Shown here one piece after another: positions 57,183-64,000 of a stretch of DNA of 64,000 nt (position 1 is its first letter; each line of letters starts with the position of its first letter). Below the pieces are notes generated by a model, which had not been told where the DNA came from, made no database searches, and saw nothing but the letters and a program-made list of their open reading frames with translations. The DNA is taken from positions 62,001 to 126,000 of the forward strand of contig CBDCZB010000004.1 of the NCBI GenBank assembly GCA_965224415.1, given 5' to 3'. Source of the DNA: DAOUJI01 sp965224415 (GTDB lineage Bacteria; Chloroflexota; Dehalococcoidia; Lucifugimonadales; JAGWBF01). A program made the position numbers and the translations under genes.

Positions 57183-58076
57183 CTACGCGACCGGCAGGTC
57201 TATGTCGTAGCACTCCAGGACGGAGTCTATCTGGGCGGCTGAGGCGGCGTCGCAGGGCACCAGGGGCAGTCTGGGCATCCCCACGTTGAAGCCGACTTTG
57301 TTCAGCGCATACTTCAAGGGTATGGGGTTGGACACCACGAACAGGGCCTTGAAGATGGGGTGGAGCCTGCGGTGCTCGGCTCCCGCCTTCTCCACGTCTC
57401 CCTCCAACAGGTAGCCCATCATCTGCTTGATCTGGCTCCCCACCAAGTGGGCCGCCACGCTCACCACCCCGTAGCCCCCCATCGCCATCATGTAGAAGGT
57501 CTCGTTGTCGTTGCCGCTCCAAACCCGGAAGCCGCCTTGGGAACCGTCGATGATTCGGGCTATCTGGTCCATGTCGGAACCGGCTTCTTTGACGCCTACG
57601 ATGTTGTCCACGTGGCTGAGCCGTATCGTGGTGTCGTGGCTCATGTTCAGGCTGGTGCGGCTGGTCACGTTGTACAGTATGCAAGGAATTTTGACGCTTT
57701 CAGCCACGGTCTTGAAGTGCTGGTAGAGTCCCTCCTGTGGAGGCTTGTTGTAATATGGGACCACCAGCAGCAGGGCGTCGGCGCCCGCGGCCGCGGCCTC
57801 CTGGCTGAGCTCGACGCTCTCGGCTGTGTTGTAGTTTCCGGTGCCGGCTATGACGGCTCCTCTTTCCCCTATGGCTTCCTTGACTTCGGAGAAAAGGCGG
57901 AGCTTCTCGTCGGTGGAGAGAGTCGGGGACTCTCCGGTGGTTCCGGAGACCACCAGGCCGTCGGAGCCGGAGTCCAGGAGAGCGTTGGCGAGACGCTTGG
58001 CTTGGGCGTAGTCCACCTGTCCCGCCTCATCGAAAGGCGTGGCCATCGCTGTTATTAGTCGTCCTAGCTCTGCCAT
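57183..58076 (-). CDS. dapA: 4-hydroxy-tetrahydrodipicolinate synthase
   Basis: 297-residue TIM-barrel aldolase. Family features: TTGESPTLSTDEK near residue 46, YNVTSRTSLNM and the Schiff-base Lys in GVKEAGSD. Condenses pyruvate with aspartate semialdehyde in lysine/diaminopimelate synthesis. ATG 58076 follows AAGGAGG. Other clades of the same fold cleave sialate or dihydroxy acids, but the neighbouring asd and dapB support DapA. Confidence 0.93.
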   Translation of the reverse strand: MAELGRLITAMATPFDEAGQVDYAQAKRLANALLDSGSDGLVVSGTTGESPTLSTDEKLRLFSEVKEAIGERGAVIAGTGNYNTAESVELSQEAAAAGADALLLVVPYYNKPPQEGLYQHFKTVAESVKIPCILYNVTSRTSLNMSHDTTIRLSHVDNIVGVKEAGSDMDQIARIIDGSQGGFRVWSGNDNETFYMMAMGGYGVVSVAAHLVGSQIKQMMGYLLEGDVEKAGAEHRRLHPIFKALFVVSNPIPLKYALNKVGFNVGMPRLPLVPCDAASAAQIDSVLECYDIDLPVA

Positions 58077-58256
58077 TTTGGACCTCCTTATTCAAGACAA
58101 GGCTTGTATTCCAGAGCCTGGGGGAACGGGGAGATTGGTTGATGAAGGGACTCTACATCATGAATATAGAGTTGGCAACTTGACCTCGACGCCGTTTTAG
58201 CTTTGTCCGTTCTGGTGACTAGGGAGCGACGGGCGGACCAAACCGCGACTTGGGGA

Positions 58257-59294
58257 TTAGGAGAAGGCGACCGTCGCAGGGGCCAGGCAGTCCCGCTTGA
58301 GCACCTCTTCGGCAATCTGGAAGGCGTTTAACGCGGCTCCCTTCCGCAGATTGTCAGATACAATCCACATTGCGAGGCCGTTGGGGTGGGAGGCGTCCCT
58401 TCGAATGCGGCCCACCAATACGTCGTCTCCGCCTGCGGCGTCCAAAGGCATGGGGTATCCGCCAGTGCCAGGGTCGTCCACGACCCTGACTCCGGGCATC
58501 TCGGACAAAAGCTGACGGGCGTCGTTGGGAGAGATGGGGTCATCGAACTCGATGTGCACGGCAGCGCTGTGAGAGATGTAGACCGGGACTCGCACACACG
58601 TAGCCGACACAGCCATGTCCGGCATGTGCATGATCTTCCGGGTCTCGTTGATCATCTTGGTCTCTTCTTTTGTATAGCCGTCTTCGCCGAATGAGTCGAT
58701 GCGCGGTATGACGTTGAAGGCTATCTGGTGAGGCTGGGCTTTGGGGTGTGCCTGGCCGCCGTCCAGAAGAGTGCGGGTCTGTTCGCGGAGCTCGTCCATG
58801 GCGGCTCCGCCGGCGCCGGACACCGACTGGTACGTGTCGGCCACAACTCTCCGGACAGGGTTGACCCTGTTAAGGGGGTGGAGCGCCATCACCAAGGGCG
58901 TGGTGGAACAGTTGGGGATGGAGATTATGCCCCGATGGTGTTCTACATCCTCGCCGTTGACCTCCGGCACCACCAAGGGCACGTCAGGGTCCATGCGGAA
59001 GTATGAGCTGTCGTCGATAACCAACGCACCCTTCTGCACGGCGATGGGTCCAAATTCGCCGCTCAGTGCTGTGGAGACGGATATGAAGGCGATGTCGACC
59101 CCGGTAAAACTATCGGGAGTGGTTTCCTCCACGACCAGCTCTTGGCCAAGGACCTTGATGCGCTTGCCGGCTGACCTGTGGGACGCACAAAGCTTTATCT
59201 CTTTTAGAGGGAGGTCTCTTGTTTCCAGGATGCTCAGGAACTCTTGCCCGACGGCTCCGGTGGCGCCGACCACGGCGATGCTTACAGGTTTCAT
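58257..59294 (-). CDS. asd: aspartate-semialdehyde dehydrogenase
   Basis: 345 residues. The NADP-binding loop VVGATGAVGQEFL opens the protein and the active-site cysteine is in SIPNCSTTPL. Makes aspartate semialdehyde for lysine, threonine and methionine. Fourteen bases after dapB; no strong ribosome site, so possibly coupled to it. A 180-base gap follows before dapA. Confidence 0.95.
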   Translation of the reverse strand: MKPVSIAVVGATGAVGQEFLSILETRDLPLKEIKLCASHRSAGKRIKVLGQELVVEETTPDSFTGVDIAFISVSTALSGEFGPIAVQKGALVIDDSSYFRMDPDVPLVVPEVNGEDVEHHRGIISIPNCSTTPLVMALHPLNRVNPVRRVVADTYQSVSGAGGAAMDELREQTRTLLDGGQAHPKAQPHQIAFNVIPRIDSFGEDGYTKEETKMINETRKIMHMPDMAVSATCVRVPVYISHSAAVHIEFDDPISPNDARQLLSEMPGVRVVDDPGTGGYPMPLDAAGGDDVLVGRIRRDASHPNGLAMWIVSDNLRKGAALNAFQIAEEVLKRDCLAPATVAFS

Positions 59295-59308
59295 GGTGTT
59301 GCTCAGTG

Positions 59309-60100
59309 TTATAGTCCTAGAATCTTATCCAAGCCTACCACAAGGCTTTTCAGGTTCACAACTTCCCGTACGGCTCGCATCACGCCAGGCATGTAGCAGT
59401 CCCGACCGAGCACGTCGTGGCGGAGGGAGACGGTCTGGCCTGCCGTGCCAAATACGACCTCATGGTGGGCGCTCCGTCCGGCCATCCTCATGCTGTGCAC
59501 GCTGACGCCGTTGTGGTTGCCGCCCCGTGTTCCGTCCAATGTCTCTTTTTCCGGGTCGTTGTGCGCAAACTGCTTCTCGCCAGCGATGGAGCGGGCAATG
59601 GCCAGGGCCGTGCCGGACGGTGAGTCGATCTTCGCTTCGTGGTGGGCTTCGATGATCTCGGCGTACTCGAAATAGGGTGCCGCCTGTTTGGCTAGGTGCA
59701 TGAGCAGCACGGCTCCGAGAGCAAAGTTGGGGGCTACGAATATACCGACGCCGTTTTCGGCAGCCATCTGGTCCAACTGCTCTAGCATGGCGTCGCTGAG
59801 ACCTGTGGTCCCGATGACCATGTGGACTCCGGCCCCTGTGGCCGCACGCGCTGAGGCGGGCACAGCGTCGGAGGTGGTAAAGTCCACCACCACTTGTGGG
59901 GAGGTGGCTCCGATTGCCTGGCTGAGGTCGTTTGACAACAGTATGGAGCCTGAACCGTCCGGGAGCGCTAGGGAGTCCCCGCTGGCCCTGGCGTCAATCC
60001 CAGCTACGGGCTGCATGTCAGTCTCTTTGCATAAGGCCGAGACCACTTCCGTGCCCATCTTGCCGAGTGCCCCGTTTACGGCCACTTTGATGGAAGCCAT
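59309..60100 (-). CDS. dapB: 4-hydroxy-tetrahydrodipicolinate reductase
   Basis: 263 residues. Rossmann loop VNGALGKMGTEV, the FTTSDAVPAS region, the C-terminal catalytic-domain motif IIEAHHEAKIDSPSGTAL with the conserved His and Lys. Reduces the DapA product. ATG 60100 follows GGAGG at five bases. Confidence 0.95.
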   Translation of the reverse strand: MASIKVAVNGALGKMGTEVVSALCKETDMQPVAGIDARASGDSLALPDGSGSILLSNDLSQAIGATSPQVVVDFTTSDAVPASARAATGAGVHMVIGTTGLSDAMLEQLDQMAAENGVGIFVAPNFALGAVLLMHLAKQAAPYFEYAEIIEAHHEAKIDSPSGTALAIARSIAGEKQFAHNDPEKETLDGTRGGNHNGVSVHSMRMAGRSAHHEVVFGTAGQTVSLRHDVLGRDCYMPGVMRAVREVVNLKSLVVGLDKILGL

Positions 60101-60180
60101 GTCAGCCTCCCTGCACAGTGTTAAGACCAAGCGGCGAACGGCGTCCTAGAACGCCGGCGCCGCTTCATCAGCCCTATTGC

Positions 60181-62433
60181 TTATCGTTGGAACCCTTGAC
60201 CGGGTCCCTGCCGGCTGGGGCCTCCGGGCCTCCCGCCGCCGAATCCTCCGCGCCTGGGTCCGCCGCCGGGCCCGCCGGGCCCGCTGGGCCTGCCTCTGCC
60301 CGGACCGCCCGGCCGGGGGCCGGAGGGGCGCGGCGCCCTTAGCGAGGGTTCCGCTGACTGCCGTGGAGTCGCATCGCCGAACAGGGCCCGCCTGGAGAGG
60401 TTGGTCCTGCCCATGTGGTCTATCTCCTTGACCATTACGGTGATCTCGTCCCCGAAGTTTAACTCTTCGTCGGTGTCGGCCATCTCCTCGCTGCGGAGAA
60501 GACCGTCTTTGCCCGGGATCAGTTCTACGAACACACCAAAGTTGGTGATGCGGGACACCTTTCCGGTGAAAATGTCTCCCACGGTGATTTCTCTGGTCAT
60601 GCCTTCGATGCGGTCCCTTGCTCTTTCGATGGCTTCCTGGTTTGACCCGCCGATGGTGACGGCGCCCGAGTCTTGGGTGTCTATCGTAACTCCCAACTCC
60701 TCCTGCATCCCACGGATGGTCTTGCCGCCCGGGCCGATAAGGGTCCCGATTTTGTCCACCGGTATCATTATACGGACCATCTTGGGGGCATACTGGCTCA
60801 GGGTTTCTCTTGGGGTGGATATAGCCTCAAGCATCTTGTCCAGGATGAATAAGCGTCCGACCTTGGCCTGGGCCAAGGCGTCCTTCAGGACATCATGGGT
60901 CAGGCCCTTCACTTTGATGTCCATTTGCAGGGCGTTGATGCCTTCCGATGTCCCGGCCACCTTGAAGTCCATGTCGCCCAGGTGGTCTTCCATCCCCTGT
61001 ATGTCCGTGAGAACGGCGTACTTGTCGCCCTCTCCCTTGATAAGCCCCATAGCAACACCGGCCACAGGCCGCTCTATGGGGACTCCGGCGTCCATGAGCG
61101 CCAGGGTGGAGCCGCAAACGCTGGCCATGGACGTCGAGCCGTTGGAGCTCAGCACCTCGGAGACCAGCCGTATGGTGTAGGGAAACTCCTCTTCATCCGG
61201 CATCATCACCTCGACGGCGCGTTCGGCCAGCGCTCCGTGGCCTATTTCTCTCCGGCCAGGCGAACCTACCCGTTTCACCTCGCCGGTGGAGTAGGGGGTG
61301 AAGTTGTAGTGGTGCATGTAGCGCTTGAACTCGTCGGGGCTGAGGGTGTCCAGCATCTGCCTCATGCCGACCCCGGCCAGCGTCGCAACCGTGAGCACCT
61401 GGGTCTGACCCCGCTTGAACAGGCCCGTTCCATGAGTGCGCGGCAGAACCCCCACCTCGCAGCTGATGGGTCGGATGTCCTTGAGACCCCGGCCGTCGGG
61501 GCGCTGCCCCCGGTCCAGGATGCGAGAGCGCACTTGCTCCTTCAGTATGGAGTCGAATGCTGCGGAGATTTCGTCGCCGGAGTAGTCATCCTGGAGTCTC
61601 TCTTTAACTTCAGTCTCCAGATCTCCCATGCCGTTTTCCCTTTGGACCTTGTCGTCTCCAGCGTCAAGAAGTTGACCCATCCTGCCGTTCAGGATGGTGT
61701 TGACCGCGGAGAGCAGGTCGTCGTCGGACGTTTTAGACGCAACCTGCATCTTGGGGACGCCGACTTTGGAAACCAGCTCGTCGATCATGTCCACGATGAC
61801 CACGTTTGCTTCCTGCGCCTTCTCGATAGCTGTGAGCGTTTCTTCTTCAGAGACTTCCTTGGAACTCGACTCCACCATCATGATGGCGTCTCTGGTGCCG
61901 GCGACAATGGTGTTAAGCCGGGCGCCGTTCAGGTCCTGGTAGGTGGGGTTGATGGTGTAGCCGCCGTTCACCATAGCCACTCGGCTCGCTCCTATGGGGC
62001 CTTGAAAGGGAGCGTTGGATATGGACAAGGCCGCTGACGCCCCGATTATTCCGAGAATCTCGGGAGGGTTCTCCTGGTCCACCGACAGGATAGTCAGGAT
62101 TACCTGGACCTCGTTGTAGAAACCTTTTGGAAAGAGGGGACGGATGGGGCGGTCCGCCATCCGGCCATAGAGTATAGCTTCGGTGGAAGGGCGTCCCTCC
62201 CTGCGGAAGAAGCTTCCGGGTATCTTGCCCCGCGCGTAGAGCCTCTCCTCGTAGTCCACAGTCAGGGGCAAGAAGTCCATGTTGGGTCGAGGGGACTGGG
62301 AAATCACGGCTGTCGCCAGAACGATGGTGTCGCCGCACCTGACGGTGACTGCGCCGCTGGCCTGCTCGGCGAACTTGCCGGTTTCCAGGATGATTTGCTT
62401 GCCGTCGATGTCGCGTTCTACGGAATATTGCAT
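60181..62433 (-). CDS. pnp: polyribonucleotide nucleotidyltransferase
   Basis: 750 residues: two RNase PH domains, a KH domain (IDTQDSGAVTIGGSNQEAI) near 570-625 and an S1 domain (GKVSRITNFGVFVELIPGK) near 630-695. A C-terminal 50-residue Gly/Pro/Arg tail is longer and more repetitive than usual. Processive 3'-5' RNA phosphorylase. Follows rpsO after a terminator hairpin. Confidence 0.97.
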   Translation of the reverse strand: MQYSVERDIDGKQIILETGKFAEQASGAVTVRCGDTIVLATAVISQSPRPNMDFLPLTVDYEERLYARGKIPGSFFRREGRPSTEAILYGRMADRPIRPLFPKGFYNEVQVILTILSVDQENPPEILGIIGASAALSISNAPFQGPIGASRVAMVNGGYTINPTYQDLNGARLNTIVAGTRDAIMMVESSSKEVSEEETLTAIEKAQEANVVIVDMIDELVSKVGVPKMQVASKTSDDDLLSAVNTILNGRMGQLLDAGDDKVQRENGMGDLETEVKERLQDDYSGDEISAAFDSILKEQVRSRILDRGQRPDGRGLKDIRPISCEVGVLPRTHGTGLFKRGQTQVLTVATLAGVGMRQMLDTLSPDEFKRYMHHYNFTPYSTGEVKRVGSPGRREIGHGALAERAVEVMMPDEEEFPYTIRLVSEVLSSNGSTSMASVCGSTLALMDAGVPIERPVAGVAMGLIKGEGDKYAVLTDIQGMEDHLGDMDFKVAGTSEGINALQMDIKVKGLTHDVLKDALAQAKVGRLFILDKMLEAISTPRETLSQYAPKMVRIMIPVDKIGTLIGPGGKTIRGMQEELGVTIDTQDSGAVTIGGSNQEAIERARDRIEGMTREITVGDIFTGKVSRITNFGVFVELIPGKDGLLRSEEMADTDEELNFGDEITVMVKEIDHMGRTNLSRRALFGDATPRQSAEPSLRAPRPSGPRPGGPGRGRPSGPGGPGGGPRRGGFGGGRPGGPSRQGPGQGFQR

Positions 62434-62481
62434 AGCGAAAAAGTCAAAACCTCACATTACGAATGATTGAGAAGGAATAAG

Positions 62482-62505
62482 AAAAAAGCCCCGAAATTTC
62501 GGGGC
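62482..62505 (-). terminator. terminator after rpsO
   Basis: Stem from the GC-rich palindrome at 62488-62505; on the minus strand it is followed by six Ts (complement of 62482-62487). It lies between rpsO and pnp and would let most transcripts end before pnp unless read through. Confidence 0.82.
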
Positions 62506-62511
62506 CGTAGG

Positions 62512-62778
62512 CTAACGACGAAGACCGAGACGAGTTATTAGGGAGCGATACCTTCCCACGTCTTCCCGGGTCAGGTAGTCAAGAAGACTGCGCCGTTGCC
62601 CGACCAGCTTTAACAGACCGATTCGTGAGTGGACGTCCTTGTGGTGGACCCTCAGGTGGCCGGTGAGTTCCTTGATCCGATCGGTGAGGAGAGCTACTTG
62701 AACTTCGGTTGAGCCAGTGTCTCCGTCCTTTAGTTGGTACTCTCTAATTATCTGGGACTTTCTCTCCCCGTCTATCAT
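62512..62778 (-). CDS. rpsO: ribosomal protein S15
   Basis: 88 residues, exact family size. Conserved TGSTEVQVALLTDRIKELT and HSRIGLLKLVGQRRSLLDYL. Binds 16S rRNA in the platform. Sits upstream of pnp as in most bacteria. ATG 62778 follows AAGAAGGG. Confidence 0.97.
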   Translation of the reverse strand: MIDGERKSQIIREYQLKDGDTGSTEVQVALLTDRIKELTGHLRVHHKDVHSRIGLLKLVGQRRSLLDYLTREDVGRYRSLITRLGLRR

Positions 62779-62873
62779 ACCCTTCTTTTCCGGACCTTTT
62801 TCTTTTCTTTCTGAGGCAGATTATAGCACAAGCACGGGACTCCGCCAAGCGGTCGGAGGCGCAGACTTTTCGG

Positions 62874-63536
62874 TTAGAACTGGCGAATCTTTTTGTAGAC
62901 GCCCGGGGAGCCTTCAGCATGGGTCATTAGAGGCCTGATTTTGGCCGACCACGGGTTGCCGTCGCGGGTCGCCGCCCACTCGGGAGTCTGGGAAACTCCC
63001 TCGTGGTCGAACTCGTAAACCACCGAATATTTGGGCTGTCCGAGGACCGCCCTGAACCGCCTGGCCCTGCGGCATCCTTCCACCTTTTCGAAGTCGGGCA
63101 CGAAGACGGTGTTGTACCATTCGTTGAATTCGTCCTCGTTCTCCTCTGGAACGTCCATGCGTCCAATTTGCAGGATCGGCGCCATCTCGCTGGCCGCCCC
63201 CTCGGGGGACAACTCAACGGGATGAATCATCTCGTAAATCATGCGAGTGAACTTGGTGCCCGGATGCCCTGTCACCATCTTGGTCCAGTCGCTGGGGTTC
63301 TTTACGAGTTCCTGAAAGTGAGGCTGGCTGACAACGTCGGGGGTCTCCAGTTCCATGGCGGCGATGTATTTAGGGCCGCCCCGTATGGCTTCGTAGCGGG
63401 CCACGCTTAGGATTCCCTTGACGCCCACCCGCTCGGGCATGTGCTCCTCGTTGTACCAACGGTTGTACTCGTCGTCGATTTCAGGGGTTACGTCGGCGAA
63501 GACCAGCGAGAGTCCTTTTCCCTTTATAGGCGCCAT
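62874..63536 (-). CDS. tandem dimeric alpha/beta-barrel (EthD-like) protein
   Basis: 220-residue protein of two related halves: EYNRWYNEEHMPERVGVKG near residue 22 and EFNEWYNTVFVPDFEKVEG near residue 136, each in a ferredoxin-like repeat of the dimeric alpha/beta-barrel (EthD-like) superfamily. A likely internal duplication, so the two repeats would form the barrel in one chain. Role unknown; relatives occur near hydrocarbon or aromatic degradation genes. Start ATG 63536 (ATG 63539 adjacent). Confidence 0.78.
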   Translation of the reverse strand: MAPIKGKGLSLVFADVTPEIDDEYNRWYNEEHMPERVGVKGILSVARYEAIRGGPKYIAAMELETPDVVSQPHFQELVKNPSDWTKMVTGHPGTKFTRMIYEMIHPVELSPEGAASEMAPILQIGRMDVPEENEDEFNEWYNTVFVPDFEKVEGCRRARRFRAVLGQPKYSVVYEFDHEGVSQTPEWAATRDGNPWSAKIRPLMTHAEGSPGVYKKIRQF

Positions 63537-63711
63537 CATTCACCTCTTACGTTTTGTTCTATATGCTCTTTCCCGCAGCGGCCCAGTGGCCGACGGGGAA
63601 AGCCGCGACTCGATTGTGAGGATGATAACACGCAAGATTACTCTATGACCATAATGACCACACGCGCCCATGCTATAATCGGCCACGTATCCTTTGGTTG
63701 GGGAGACGGAC

Positions 63712-64000
63712 ATGAAGATGGCCGTGCTAGGCGCCGGAGCCATGGGCGGAATCGTGGCTATCGGCCTCCATAGGGGAGGCCGCGACCTTACCGTCATCGA
63801 CCCCTGGAAGGCCCACGTTGAGGCCATACGGACCACCGGGTTTCACATGACGGGTTACTACGGAGGCGAATGGTCGGAATGGAAGGGCGTCATTCCGGCC
63901 CTCCACACCGACGAGCTTGACAGGTTGACCGAAAAACTGGACGTGGTGTTCCTGTCTGTGAAGGGTTACAACACCCGGAGCATGTGCGAGATTATAGAAC
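63712..64000 (+). CDS. ketopantoate reductase-like protein, cut by window end
   Basis: The first 96 codons of a PanE/ApbA-family protein. The nucleotide-binding loop VLGAGAMGGIVAIGL lies at the start and a strand-end VVFLSVKGYNT follows near residue 80. TATAAT at 63674-63679 is a good -10 and GGGGAGA precedes ATG 63712. The gene continues beyond the window, so its exact role (pantothenate synthesis or a catabolic dehydrogenase) is open. Confidence 0.85.
   Translation, partial: MKMAVLGAGAMGGIVAIGLHRGGRDLTVIDPWKAHVEAIRTTGFHMTGYYGGEWSEWKGVIPALHTDELDRLTEKLDVVFLSVKGYNTRSMCEIIE

Noticed and set aside
60895..62037. 380-codon plus-strand frame opposite pnp
   Set aside because: It is antisense to conserved PNPase domains and shows no family match.

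Overview
The window is a GC-rich bacterial chromosome segment with short, overlapping operons. It looks like Chloroflexota, probably the Dehalococcoidia/SAR202 side. This placement is an inference from gene content: an HspR-controlled grpE-dnaK operon, a deazaflavin-type nitroreductase, a family III CoA-transferase, 2-oxoacid:ferredoxin oxidoreductase, a Cys-type CcmE, and secreted proteins ending in dockerin-like tails. No rRNA, tRNA, CRISPR array or insertion sequence was recognised. TAG, TGA and TAA all serve as normal stops.

Region 1 (1-9.1 kb) is an eroding accessory island. An alpha/beta hydrolase and a deazaflavin-type nitroreductase are intact. Next come a Rieske oxygenase with no start codon and two compensating frameshifts, an MMPL/RND transporter split by one deleted base, and a GPP34-cytochrome P450 fusion interrupted by two in-frame TAG codons. 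One TAG sits at the invariant Glu of the P450 ExxR motif. The set suggests a former pathway for oxidising and exporting a hydrophobic compound.

Region 2 (9.1-25.5 kb) is peripheral metabolism and secretion. It holds a methyltransferase, an amidohydrolase, a solute-binding lipoprotein, and a secreted subtilisin-like protease whose prodomain-like partner is a separate overlapping gene. These are followed by a peptide-type ABC importer (binding protein and two permeases, no ATPase), an NHL propeller/DUF1800 pair, and a fumarylacetoacetase-family/histone-deacetylase-family pair.

Region 3 (25.5-36 kb) contains hspR-grpE-dnaK, read from a divergent promoter that shares a palindromic operator with two zinc-ribbon small-protein genes. 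It also contains a molybdopterin oxidoreductase, a cytochrome c maturation cluster ccmABCDE with the CXXXY form of CcmE and no ccmF/G/H, and korAB.

Region 4 (36-45.9 kb) holds an inositol-monophosphatase-like gene, a B12-binding radical SAM gene, and an amidohydrolase/CoA-transferase/hydantoinase/cupin neighbourhood with two copies of a dispersed palindromic repeat. An AT-richer block of four poorly known genes follows, including a DTSA-type aspartic-protease-like protein.

Region 5 (46-64 kb) is mostly housekeeping: valS, prs-secA with a stand-alone PolX-like helix-hairpin-helix protein, purA, and rpsO-pnp-dapB-asd-dapA. A GmrSD-type (DUF262/HNH) defence gene lies between purA and dapA. The window ends inside a ketopantoate-reductase-like gene.
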